64,000 nucleotides of DNA, taken from contig JADLAZ010000276.1 of assembly GCA_020849725.1 (NCBI GenBank), positions 7,260 through 71,259 on the forward strand, given 5' to 3'. Within the stretch, counting starts at the first letter, position 1. Every line of letters starts with the position of its first letter. This DNA is from Chloroflexota bacterium. Its GTDB lineage: Bacteria; Chloroflexota; Chloroflexia; Thermomicrobiales; JADLAZ01. The position numbers were made by a program, and so were the translations under genes. This document shows, in pieces, positions 1 through 7,635 of the stretch. The notes beneath the pieces were generated by a model. It did not search any database and had not been told where the DNA came from. It saw only the letters and a list, made by a program, of their open reading frames with translations.

Positions 1-729
1 ACGATCAACATGATGGCCAAGATGGCCTCGTTCGCCGAGTACTCGATCGTGCCCGGCGCCAGCCTGGTGCCGATCCGCCGCGACGCGCCGCTGGACAAGG
101 CGGCGCTGGTCGGCTGCGCCGCCATGACCGGCGTCGGCGCGGCGCTCAACACCGCCCAGGTCGAGGCCGGCGCGACGGTGATGGTCATCGGTTGCGGCGG
201 CGTCGGCCTCAACTGCATCCAGGGCGCCCGGTTGGCCAGCGCGTCGCGCATCATCGCCGTTGACGTCGCTGACGACAAACTGGAGTTCGCCCGTCGCTTC
301 GGCGCGACCGACGTCGTCAACAGCCGCCGCGACGACCCGGTCGAGGCGGCCCGCGCGCTGACCGGCGGCCTGGGCGTTGACTACGCCTTCGAGGCGATCG
401 GCCTGAAGCTGACGGTCGAGCAATGCTACCACGCCATCAAGCGCGGCGGCACGGCCGTCGTCGTCGGCATGGCGCCGGATGGCGTCGAGGCCAGCTTCTC
501 GGCCCGCGCCATCGCCGGCAGCGAGAAGACGATCAAGGGCTGTTTCTACGGCTCGACCCGCGCCCGCATCGACATGCCGCGCCTGATCGACTTCTACATG
601 GACGGCCGCTTGCTCCTCGACGAGCTGGTGACGCGCACCTACCCGCTCGACCAGATCAACGAGGCTTTCGCCGACCTCGGCCAGGGTGGCGTCGGTCGTG
701 GGCTGCTGCTGCCGCACGGGGGCACGTAG
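1..729 (+). CDS. Zn-dependent alcohol dehydrogenase family protein (5' partial)
   Basis: The reading frame is open from the first base, so the start and the catalytic zinc-binding half lie outside the window; 242 residues remain. A Rossmann motif VIGCGGVG near residues 61-68, followed by an acidic residue (IAVDVADDKLE) at the end of the second strand, indicates NAD(H) rather than NADP(H). The overall pattern matches the C-terminal half of medium-chain dehydrogenases of the class III/AdhD type. The substrate cannot be read from this part. A 26-bp palindrome follows the stop, before the co-directional sulfatase gene. Confidence 0.85.
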   Translation, partial: TINMMAKMASFAEYSIVPGASLVPIRRDAPLDKAALVGCAAMTGVGAALNTAQVEAGATVMVIGCGGVGLNCIQGARLASASRIIAVDVADDKLEFARRFGATDVVNSRRDDPVEAARALTGGLGVDYAFEAIGLKLTVEQCYHAIKRGGTAVVVGMAPDGVEASFSARAIAGSEKTIKGCFYGSTRARIDMPRLIDFYMDGRLLLDELVTRTYPLDQINEAFADLGQGGVGRGLLLPHGGT

Positions 730-766
730 GAGCTGGGCAAGGCGCGCTCCCTCACCCGCTCCCTCA

Positions 767-792
767 CCCGCTCCCACCGCGGTGGGAGCGGG
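767..792. repeat. Palindromic intergenic repeat, copy A
   Basis: A perfect 26-bp palindrome centred on CCGCGG, containing CTCCCACCGCGGTGGGAG. It is preceded by two 12-bp direct repeats of CGCTCCCTCACC (from about 746). Related copies occur near 6648, 6739 and 50111. It lies between the dehydrogenase stop and the sulfatase start and could form a strong RNA hairpin. Confidence 0.8.
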
Positions 793-850
793 AACAGCGG
801 ACCCTGAATCAGCGCGGCCGGTCCCCTCGCCCGCGCACGGGAGAGGAACC

Positions 851-2347
851 ATGGCGCGTCTCCCGAACCTCCTGCTCATCATGACCGACCAGCAGCGGGC
901 GAGTGCGATCCGCCTCTACGGGAACCCCGACGTGCCGACACCGGCACTGGAGCGGCTGGCGGCACGTGGCATTCGCTACGATCAATGCTACACGCCGCAC
1001 CCACTGTGCGTGCCGGCGCGCGTCTCATTCTGGACCGGTCGCTACCCCCACCGGCACGGCTCACGGACCAACGAGGTCCCCATGCCGGCGGATGAGCCGC
1101 ATCTGGCACGCCAGCTCCACGCCGCCGGTTACCGGCTGGCGCTCATCGGCAAGGATCACTGCTTCACCGTCGCCGATCACGCGCTGTTCAGTCACCGCGA
1201 CGTCATCGGCCACGGCGGGCCGGAGACGTGCGAGACGCCGGGCGAGGCCGCGGTCGTGCAGTGGATCCGTGGTGGTCGGCAGCCAGGACAGCGGCGGGCA
1301 TCCGAGGCGCGCGTCAACCCCTTCCCGGCCGAGGACTGCCCGACTACCGCGCTGGCGCGGCGGGCGATCCGCTTCCTCCAGGCTCAGCGCGACGACCAGC
1401 CTTTCTGCCTGTGGCTGTCGATCCCCGATCCGCACGGTCCGCTCCAGTGCCCCGAGCCATACGCCTCGCTGCACCCGCCGGACAGCATCACGCTGCCACC
1501 CTGGCGTGACGGCGACCTGGCCGGCAAGATGGAGCGGATCCGCGTCTACGAACAACTCCTCGGCTACGCCGATATGAGCGTGGCCGACATCCGCCAGCGC
1601 GTCTCGATCTACTACGGCATGGTCCGCTTCCTCGACGATGCCATCGGCCAGGTGCTGGACGCGCTCGACCGGCTCGGCCTGACCGACGACACGATCGTCG
1701 CCTTCACATCCGACCATGGCGACTATGCCGGCGAGCACCGGCTGACCGACAAGTCGAGCACGCTGCTCGACTGCATGACACGTGTGCCGCTGCTGCTGTC
1801 CTGGCCCGGTCGGCTGCCCGCGGGCGCAGTCGACGCGCATCCGGTCAGCCTGCTCGACGTCGTGCCGACCTGCCTGGGGCTGGCCGGGCTGCCGCTTCCG
1901 GCCGGCATCGACGGCCGGGTGCTGCCCGGCGCCGGTGACGACCCACCGCGCGTGGCCATCTTCAGTGAGTACGGCGCCGGTGGCCCGCGTCTGCGGCTGG
2001 CGGACCTGCCTCGGCTGGCGAATGTGTCCTGGGAGGATCAGACGCCGCCGATCCCACTGCTGCGCTGGCGCGAGGCGGAAGGCCGGCCGAAGCTGGTTCG
2101 CTGGGACCAGTTCGCCTACATCTACGACCCTGACGACGAGGTCGACGAGCTGTACGACCTGCAGACCGACCCCTGGCAACTGACGAACCTGGCCACCGAC
2201 CCGGCCCACGCCGCGGCCCGCGCCACCGGCCGCGACCACCTACTCACCTGGAGCATCGCCACCGAGGGCGGCCGCCCCACGCCGATCTACTTCGATCCGG
2301 CTACTGGCCGCAACATGACGACACCATTCGTGCCAGCCGCGCGCTGA
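851..2347 (+). CDS. Sulfatase (formylglycine-dependent, alkaline phosphatase superfamily)
   Basis: 498 residues. The N-terminus NLLLIMTDQQR carries the first metal ligands (Asp-Gln). The CVPAR sequence is the C-x-P-x-R sulfatase signature, placing the formylglycine precursor at Cys53, followed by the usual TGRYPHRHG. FTSDHGDYAGEH supplies the second metal pair. The ATG at 851 follows GGGAGAGG; an upstream in-frame extension to 686 is low-complexity and crosses the palindrome region, so I rejected it. No signal peptide is seen, so it is probably cytoplasmic. The substrate (sulfate ester, or possibly phosphonate/choline sulfate) is undetermined. No formylglycine-generating enzyme is in the window. 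Confidence 0.9.
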   Translation: MARLPNLLLIMTDQQRASAIRLYGNPDVPTPALERLAARGIRYDQCYTPHPLCVPARVSFWTGRYPHRHGSRTNEVPMPADEPHLARQLHAAGYRLALIGKDHCFTVADHALFSHRDVIGHGGPETCETPGEAAVVQWIRGGRQPGQRRASEARVNPFPAEDCPTTALARRAIRFLQAQRDDQPFCLWLSIPDPHGPLQCPEPYASLHPPDSITLPPWRDGDLAGKMERIRVYEQLLGYADMSVADIRQRVSIYYGMVRFLDDAIGQVLDALDRLGLTDDTIVAFTSDHGDYAGEHRLTDKSSTLLDCMTRVPLLLSWPGRLPAGAVDAHPVSLLDVVPTCLGLAGLPLPAGIDGRVLPGAGDDPPRVAIFSEYGAGGPRLRLADLPRLANVSWEDQTPPIPLLRWREAEGRPKLVRWDQFAYIYDPDDEVDELYDLQTDPWQLTNLATDPAHAAARATGRDHLLTWSIATEGGRPTPIYFDPATGRNMTTPFVPAAR

Positions 2348-2485
2348 ACCGAGAGCCAGCGGCATGAGAGACACAGATCTCGCACCGGCGCCGGCATTGT
2401 CCGCCATCGCTCCCGTCTCGCCCGTCAGCTCCTGGTCGAGCAGCGCCGCGAGGTCGTCAGGCAGAGTGATGGTCATGCGCTTCAT
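2240..2485 (-). pseudogene. Remnant of a ribbon-helix-helix antitoxin-like gene
   Basis: From the ATG at 2485 the frame reads MKRMTITLPDDLAALLDQEL, the start of a CopG/RHH DNA-binding strand and first helix. After about 22 residues the similarity ends and the frame runs antisense through the last 108 bases of the sulfatase gene. No toxin gene follows. It is probably a degraded antitoxin gene truncated at its 3' end; a short functional peptide is possible but less likely. Confidence 0.45.
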
Positions 2486-2574
2486 GGACAAAGGATAGCA
2501 GGCCCGGCCGGCTCGCCGCATACCCCTGACCAAGGATCACGCCGCGCCCAATCGCGGTTTCGATCCCGCGCAGC

Positions 2575-3582
2575 CTACCAGAGCGCCAGCGCGATCCCCA
2601 GAAACCCGACGATCACCGCCACGATCCAGAAGCGCACCGTCACCTGCGTCTCGGCCCAGCCGCTCAGCTCGAAGTGGTGGTGCAGCGGCGCCATCTTGAA
2701 CAGCCGCCGGCCGCGGGTTAGCTTGAAGTAGGCGACTTGCAGCATCACCGATAGCGTCACGGCAACGAATACGGCCCCGATCAGTGGCAGCAGCAGCCAC
2801 TGGCCGGTTTGGAAGGCCGACACCGCCAGCACCGCCCCCAGCGCCAGCGCGCCGGTGTCGCCCATGAATACCTGCGCCGGATGAGCATTGAACCACAGGA
2901 AGCCCAGCAGCGCGCCGACGACGGTGAAGCAGAAGGTGACGACGTGGTGCTGTCCCTGTAGGAAGGCGATGATGCCATAGGCCAGGAACGCCACCTGCAG
3001 CGTCGTGCCGGCCAGCGTGTCCAGGCCGTCGGTCAGGTTGACGGCGTTGGCAAAGCCGACGATGAAGACGATCGCCAGCGGCACGTAGACCCAGCCGATC
3101 TCGTGCTTGCCCAGCCCCGGCAGGTAGACGCTCTGCAGGCCCAGCGGTCCATAGAGCGCCAGCGCCGCCACGGTCGCGATCGGCAGCAGCGCCAGCAGCT
3201 TGGACCGCATCGACAGCCCCTTGCGCCCACCGCCGACCAGGCTGGCGCGATCGTCGACGATGCCGATGGCGCCGCAGGCGAGCAGCACGCCCAGCGGCAG
3301 CAGCATCGACAGGTTGCCGGCCAGATTGAACAGCACCGTCAGGATGACGATGCTGGCCAGGATCATCAGCCCGCCCATCGTCGGCGTGCCGGTCTTGACC
3401 AGATGCGAGGCCGGGCCGTCGTCACGCACTTGCTTGCCGATCTTGAACGCTCGCAGCGCTGAGATCAGCCGGCGGCCGAGCACGACCGTCAGCAGGAAGG
3501 CCAGCGCCGCCAGCGCCAGCGCCCGTGACATCTCGTGACCCTTGAAGTCGAGCCACGCCCATGGCTCAAGCGGCGGCGGCAT
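2575..3582 (-). CDS. mraY: Phospho-N-acetylmuramoyl-pentapeptide transferase MraY
   Basis: 335 residues, a polytopic membrane enzyme that makes lipid I from UDP-MurNAc-pentapeptide and undecaprenyl phosphate. Seen: TPTMGGLMI, NLTDGLDTLA with catalytic aspartates, GDTGALALGA, and HHHFELSGW near the C-terminus, all MraY hallmarks. GGAGG lies 8 nt before the start at 3582, overlapping the end of murF (gap 3 nt), so the two are translationally coupled. A second ATG at 3531 is possible but lacks as good a ribosome site. It is the last gene of the leftward mraZ operon; murD, murG and ftsW, common next members, are absent here. Confidence 0.97.
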   Translation of the reverse strand: MPPPLEPWAWLDFKGHEMSRALALAALAFLLTVVLGRRLISALRAFKIGKQVRDDGPASHLVKTGTPTMGGLMILASIVILTVLFNLAGNLSMLLPLGVLLACGAIGIVDDRASLVGGGRKGLSMRSKLLALLPIATVAALALYGPLGLQSVYLPGLGKHEIGWVYVPLAIVFIVGFANAVNLTDGLDTLAGTTLQVAFLAYGIIAFLQGQHHVVTFCFTVVGALLGFLWFNAHPAQVFMGDTGALALGAVLAVSAFQTGQWLLLPLIGAVFVAVTLSVMLQVAYFKLTRGRRLFKMAPLHHHFELSGWAETQVTVRFWIVAVIVGFLGIALALW

Positions 3583-3585
3583 CGC

Positions 3586-4968
3586 CTAGCCCTCCCCGGC
3601 CAGCGCGGTGACGATCTCGTCCATCGCCAGCCCGCGCGAACCTTTGAGCAGGACGACGTCACCAGCGCGCACCTCGCCTCGCAAGAACGCGACCATCTCG
3701 GCACAGGTCGCCATCTCGACGACGCGCCCGCCGGCCGCGCGCGCCGCTGGCGCCGTCAGCCGCGCCGCCAGCGAGCCGTAGGTGACGATCAGGTCAGCCA
3801 CACCGGCCACCAGCGCGCCAATCTCGGCGTGACCGGCCGCCTCCTCGCTCCCTAGCTCGGCCATGCCACCCAGCACCGCCAGCCGCCGCCGCGCCGGCGC
3901 CTCAGCCAGCAGCTCCAACGCCGAGCGCGTCGAAGCCGGGCTGGCGTTGTAGGTGTCGTCGATCAGCAGCGCGCCGTTGGGACCGGCCACCCGCTGCAGC
4001 CGGTGCTTGACCGGCGTCGCCGCCGCCAGCCCGCGCTCGATCTCCGGCCAGTCCAGCCCGACATGCCGACCGACGGCAGCGGCAGCCAGTGCGGTATAGA
4101 CGCTGTGCCGGCCTGGCCAGGGTACGCGCAGCACCACCGGCGCGCCGTCGCGCTCGCGCACGGCGCAGGTGAGGCCGTCGAAGCCGAGGCTGCGCACGTC
4201 GCTGGCGACCAGGTCGTTGTCGGCCTGGTGACCAAAGGTCAGCACCAGGCAGGCGGCGCCGGCGGCCATCGCCCGCACCCGCGCGTCGTCGCCGTTGAGT
4301 ACCGCCAGCCCGTCGGCCGGCAGCGCCCGCACCAGCTCCGCCTTCGTCTCAGCGATCGCCTCCAGCGTGCCCATCCGCGCCAGGTGGGTCGGGCCGACGT
4401 TGGTGACGATGCCGACGCGGGGCCGGGCGATGCCGGCCAGCAGCGCCACCTCGCCCATCGCGTAGGCGCCGCCGATCTCCAGCACCGCCGCCTGCTGCTC
4501 CGGCCGCAACTGGAGCAGCGTCAGCGGCAAGCCGATCTCGGTGTTGAGGTTGCCCTCGTTCTTCAGCACCGGCCAGCGCTGGTTCAGCACACCGGCCAGC
4601 GCCTCCTTGGTGCTGGTCTTGCCGACGCTGCCGGTAACGCCGACGACGAGCAGGTCTGGCCGCCGGTCGCGCCACCAGCGCGCCAGCCGCTGCAGCGCCG
4701 CGACCGTATCTGGCACGGCCACGATCGGCACGGGCTGGTCGGGGTGGGCCGCCGCCCAGTCATCGGCCACCAGCAGCGCCACCGCGCCGTTGGCCAGCGC
4801 CTGGGGGATGAAGGCGTGGCCGTCGTGGACCTCGCCGCGAATGGCGACGAATATCTCACCCGGCTGGATCGTGCCCGAGTGCTGGGCGACGCCGGCGACG
4901 GCCAGGCCGATCGCCTCCCCGATCAGCCGCCCAGCCGTGCCAGCGACGATGTCGGCGAGCGCGATCAC
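3586..4968 (-). CDS. murF: UDP-MurNAc-tripeptide--D-Ala-D-Ala ligase MurF
   Basis: 460 residues. This Mur ligase adds D-Ala-D-Ala to the UDP-MurNAc-tripeptide in the cytoplasm. The ATP-binding loop GVTGSVGKTST is at about residues 110-120; DDTYNASP, typical of MurF, is near 316; a C-terminal ligase domain ends with LLKGSRGLAMDEIV. The start is a GTG at 4968 sharing a GTGA overlap with the stop of the upstream 34-codon ORF, which argues for coupled translation. Downstream mraY starts 3 nt after its stop. No murE is found between rsmH and murF. Confidence 0.97.
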   Translation of the reverse strand: MIALADIVAGTAGRLIGEAIGLAVAGVAQHSGTIQPGEIFVAIRGEVHDGHAFIPQALANGAVALLVADDWAAAHPDQPVPIVAVPDTVAALQRLARWWRDRRPDLLVVGVTGSVGKTSTKEALAGVLNQRWPVLKNEGNLNTEIGLPLTLLQLRPEQQAAVLEIGGAYAMGEVALLAGIARPRVGIVTNVGPTHLARMGTLEAIAETKAELVRALPADGLAVLNGDDARVRAMAAGAACLVLTFGHQADNDLVASDVRSLGFDGLTCAVRERDGAPVVLRVPWPGRHSVYTALAAAAVGRHVGLDWPEIERGLAAATPVKHRLQRVAGPNGALLIDDTYNASPASTRSALELLAEAPARRRLAVLGGMAELGSEEAAGHAEIGALVAGVADLIVTYGSLAARLTAPAARAAGGRVVEMATCAEMVAFLRGEVRAGDVVLLKGSRGLAMDEIVTALAGEG

Positions 4969-5069
4969 ATGCGACCCGTACTCTCAAGGCCGGCCGGCCG
5001 CTCAACACGCAACCGCGTCAGGCTGCGGGCATCCCAGGCCAGCCGTCGCGTCATCGCCACCGTCGTCAT
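4965..5069 (-). CDS. 34-residue ORF between rsmH and murF
   Basis: Short frame, ATG at 5069, stop overlapping the murF GTG start (GTGA). GGGGAG lies 6 nt upstream of the ATG. The product is basic and not hydrophobic (six arginines in its first 23 residues), so it does not resemble FtsL, which usually sits here and has a membrane helix. It may be a leader peptide that couples murF translation, or a shrunken ftsL-position gene. The overlap and ribosome site support translation; function unknown. Confidence 0.5.
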   Translation of the reverse strand: MTTVAMTRRLAWDARSLTRLRVERPAGLESTGRM

Positions 5070-5113
5070 CGGCCGCTCCCCTGCCTCGATCCCGACCGGC
5101 ACGGCAAGGCGGC

Positions 5114-6046
5114 TCACACCGCCGGCAGCCGCTCGGCCACCCGCATCTTAGCACTCCGGCTGCGCGGGTTGGCGGCGGCCTCGGCCACGCCGGGCACGAC
5201 CGGCCGCCTGGTGCTGAGGCGCACCTGCGCCCGGTGGCCGCACTGGCAGACCGGCAACGCCGGCGGACAGAGGCAATCGGTCGCCTCGCGCCGGAAGTAT
5301 TGCTTGACGATGCGGTCCTCCAGGGAGTGGAAGCTGATGACGACCAGCCGGCCGCCCGGCGCCAGCACCGTCAGCGCGCCGGCCAGCGCCCCCTCTAGCG
5401 CGCCCAGCTCGTCGTTGACGGCGATGCGCAGCGCCTGAAAGGTGCGCGTCGCCGGGTGCAGCCCGCCGGGTGGCCGACCGACCGCGGCGGTGACGGCCCG
5501 CGTCAGATCGCCGGTCGTGCGCAGCGGCGCGCGGGCGCGCGCCTGGACGATGGCGCGGGCGATGCGGCGCGAGGCGCGCTCTTCGCCGTACTCGTAGATC
5601 AGATCCGCCAGCTCGCGCTCCGGCAGCTCGTTGACCAGCGCGCTGGCCGGCTGGCCGCTGGTCGGGTCCATCCGCATGTCGAGCGGCCCGTCGCTCTGAA
5701 AGGAGAAGCCGCGCGCGGCCTCGTCTAACTGGAAGGACGACATGCCGAGGTCGAGCAGGATGCCGTCGAGCGGCGCGAAGCCGGCCTCGATGGCGACGGC
5801 GGCCAGGTCGGCGAAGTTGGCCTGCTGCACCACCAGCCGCCCGCCGGCCATGGCGGCGGCCGTCACGCCACGCGCCACCGCCGCCGGGTCGCGGTCGAGC
5901 GCCAGCACCCGCCCATCCGGCGCGCAGGCCGCCAGCAGCGCCGCCGTGTGGCCGCCGCCGCCATAGGTGCCGTCGAGGTAGCGCCCGCCTGGCCGCGGCG
6001 CCAGCGCCGCCACCGACTCGCCTAGCAAGACTGGAACATGCCCCAT
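5114..6046 (-). CDS. rsmH: 16S rRNA (cytosine-1402-N4)-methyltransferase RsmH
   Basis: 310 residues, starting MGHVPVLLGE. DGTYGGGGHT is the SAM-binding glycine-rich motif; ILLDLGMSSFQLD and ISFHSLEDRIVK are the family's conserved blocks. It methylates N4 of C1402 in 16S rRNA using SAM. Its ATG overlaps the stop of mraZ by one base (TAATG), the standard mraZ-rsmH coupling. The C-terminus carries CLCPPALPVCQCG, a Cys cluster usual in RsmH. An in-frame extension upstream runs through mraZ in another frame and is not real. Confidence 0.97.
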   Translation of the reverse strand: MGHVPVLLGESVAALAPRPGGRYLDGTYGGGGHTAALLAACAPDGRVLALDRDPAAVARGVTAAAMAGGRLVVQQANFADLAAVAIEAGFAPLDGILLDLGMSSFQLDEAARGFSFQSDGPLDMRMDPTSGQPASALVNELPERELADLIYEYGEERASRRIARAIVQARARAPLRTTGDLTRAVTAAVGRPPGGLHPATRTFQALRIAVNDELGALEGALAGALTVLAPGGRLVVISFHSLEDRIVKQYFRREATDCLCPPALPVCQCGHRAQVRLSTRRPVVPGVAEAAANPRSRSAKMRVAERLPAV

Positions 6047-6474
6047 TAGATGAGGCCGGCGAGGCGCTCGGCGATGGTCGCGCCGTCGCCCTCCAGCAGC
6101 GCCGCCTGCTCGGCCCAGCGCGCCGGGCTCCAGACCTCGATCGCCGTGTTCATGCCGACGACGATCGCCTGCTCGGCCAGATCGGCGTAGGCCCGCAGCC
6201 CGGCCGGCAGCACGACCCGACCCTGGCTGTCGAGCAGCGCGTCGGCGGCCTCGGCGAAGAAGAGCCGGCGCAGGGCGCGCGCGTTCGGGTCGGCCAGCGG
6301 CAGCGCGTTGACCTTCTCGGCCAGCGCCTCCCAGGCGGCGAGCGGGTAGATCGTCAGGCAGCGGTCGATGCCGCGCGTGACGACCAGGCCACGCTCCAGC
6401 GCCGCCCGGTAGCGGGCGGGGATCGCCAGCCGGCCCTTGGCATCGATGGTGTGCTCGTACCGCCCCAGAAACAC
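6046..6474 (-). CDS. mraZ: Transcriptional regulator MraZ
   Basis: 142 residues with two SpoVT/AbrB-like halves, each with the signature pattern (DAKGRLAIPARYR near residue 10 and DSQGRVVLPAGLR near 90). The start is a GTG at 6474, giving the expected N-terminus (V)FLGRYEHTIDAKGR; longer versions add unrelated sequence. MraZ binds direct repeats in its own promoter and controls the division/cell-wall operon, and those repeats are visible at 6515-6548. It is the first gene of the leftward operon with rsmH, the 34-aa ORF, murF and mraY. Confidence 0.95.
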   Translation of the reverse strand: MFLGRYEHTIDAKGRLAIPARYRAALERGLVVTRGIDRCLTIYPLAAWEALAEKVNALPLADPNARALRRLFFAEAADALLDSQGRVVLPAGLRAYADLAEQAIVVGMNTAIEVWSPARWAEQAALLEGDGATIAERLAGLI

Positions 6475-6502
6475 CGTTGCGCCCCACCGTGGTCGGGGTT
6501 CT

Positions 6503-6554
6503 CCACAAAGCGGGCCACTTTTCCCCACTTCTCCCCACGGTTTTCCACAGTATA
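6503..6554 (-). promoter_or_regulatory. mraZ promoter with four MraZ boxes at 10-bp period
   Basis: On the minus strand GTGG occurs at 6545-6548, 6535-6538, 6525-6528 and 6515-6518, exactly one per 10 bp, in the context GTGGGGAGAA / GTGGGGAAAA; a fifth at 6503-6506 is out of register by 2 bp. MraZ is known to bind GTGG/TGGG direct repeats spaced 10 bp apart. TATACT (6549-6554) is a -10-like hexamer immediately upstream, so MraZ bound here would sit over the transcription start. No convincing -35 was found. Confidence 0.8.
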
Positions 6555-6633
6555 ACGGCCGGTCCCCACCCCCGGTATCATCATGCTCTGCCCGGCGTGA
6601 CGGCGGCGGCAATGCTGGTTGGGAACGGCGAGG

Positions 6634-6673
6634 AACCCTCACCCCCACCCTCTCCCGCTGCGGCGGGCGAGGG
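6634..6673 (-). repeat. Palindromic intergenic repeat, copy D (inverted orientation)
   Basis: 11-bp arms at 6648-6658 and 6663-6673 with one mismatch and a 4-base loop, next to a CCCTCACC tract. Read on the minus strand, it is the palindrome followed by GGGTGAGGGTT, the same arrangement as copies B and C. It faces copy B about 65 bp away, in the intergenic region between divergent mraZ and the HAD gene. Confidence 0.65.
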
Positions 6674-6738
6674 AGCCGGCGGCGCCGCCCCGGCCACACC
6701 GACGAAGGCAACACCCGCTGGGATGGCGTCGGCCGATC

Positions 6739-6778
6739 CCCTCTCCCACGGCGGTGGGAGAGGGTTAGGGTGAGGGTC
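6739..6778 (+). repeat. Palindromic intergenic repeat, copy B
   Basis: Perfect 11-bp arms (6739-6749 and 6754-6764) around GGCG, then the tail AGGGTGAGGGTCTT, which is shared with the copy at 50111. The gap 6475-6826 otherwise holds the mraZ control region, copy D and the ribosome site of the HAD gene (AGGAGG at 6813-6818). Confidence 0.75.
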
Positions 6779-6826
6779 TTGCTCTGACATTGCCCAGGCG
6801 ACCTTGCCCAACAGGAGGTGCGAGCG

Positions 6827-7570
6827 ATGGCCCAACTGACGATCTTCCTCGACGACGGCGGCGTGATGAACGACAACGCGCGCCGTGGCCCGGCCTGGCA
6901 GCGGCTGGTCAGCGCCTATCTCACACCGCGGCTTGGCGGTGACCCGACCGCCTGGATGATCGCCAACCGCGTTGTCGCCGAGCGCCAATGGGCCGACTTG
7001 AGCCAGACGATGAGCGGGCGGACCGATATTGACGTGGCGGCGTGGCTGCGCGCCAATCAGATCGAGTGGCTGACCGAGATGTGCATCATCGTCGGCGTGC
7101 CGGCCCCGCCGGCGGAGGAGGCCCTGGCGCTGGCCGAGGCGGCGTCGGCCTACGTCACGCCGCGCGTCGACTCGGCCTTTCCCGGCGCGGTGGATGCTAT
7201 CCGCCGGCTGCACGCCGCCGGGCATCCGTTGCACACCGCCTCCGGCGAGTGGCAGGCCGACCTGCACGGCTACTTGACCGGCATGGGCGTGCGCGAGCTT
7301 GTCGGCAACCTCTACGGCGTCGATCGCATCAACACATTCAAGCAGGGGCCGGCCTACTACGTCCGCGTCTTCGCCGATGCCGGCGTCGACCCGGCAGCGG
7401 CGCTCGTCGTCGACGATACGCCGGCCGCGATCGAGTGGGCGCGGGCGGCGGGAGCGCGGGCGGTGCTGGTCGGCGCGGCGGCCTCCGCTCCGGCAGGTGT
7501 GCCGGCCATCGGCAGCCTGGCCGAGTTGCCGGCGCTGCTCGCCACGCTGGCGCGTGACCGCGCCCATTGA
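6827..7570 (+). CDS. HAD-superfamily hydrolase
   Basis: 247 residues. FLDDGGVMND at the N-terminus is the HAD motif I (two aspartates, D9/D10; the usual DxDG is DDGG here) and VVDDTPAAIEWA near residue 190 is the motif III/IV acidic pair. The cap region in between is helical. The ATG at 6827 follows AGGAGG by 8 nt; a GTG at 6818 overlaps that site and is less likely. Phosphatase or haloacid-type activity on an unknown small molecule; no neighbour indicates the substrate. Confidence 0.75.
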   Translation: MAQLTIFLDDGGVMNDNARRGPAWQRLVSAYLTPRLGGDPTAWMIANRVVAERQWADLSQTMSGRTDIDVAAWLRANQIEWLTEMCIIVGVPAPPAEEALALAEAASAYVTPRVDSAFPGAVDAIRRLHAAGHPLHTASGEWQADLHGYLTGMGVRELVGNLYGVDRINTFKQGPAYYVRVFADAGVDPAAALVVDDTPAAIEWARAAGARAVLVGAAASAPAGVPAIGSLAELPALLATLARDRAH

Positions 7571-7635
7571 GCGACGCTGTTGAGGTCATGGCGTCGTGGC
7601 GTCATGGACGAGGCAACACCACCGGCGCGAGCCGC

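Noticed and set aside
686..850. Upstream extension of the sulfatase start
   Set aside because: The added residues are low-complexity Arg/Pro/Ala and cover the palindromic repeat; the ATG at 851 has a ribosome site and starts at the family's first strand.
6046..6538. An mraZ-rsmH fusion as one long protein (474 codons from 6538)
   Set aside because: The open frame passes through mraZ in another frame; the TAATG junction and each gene's own family start show two separate genes.
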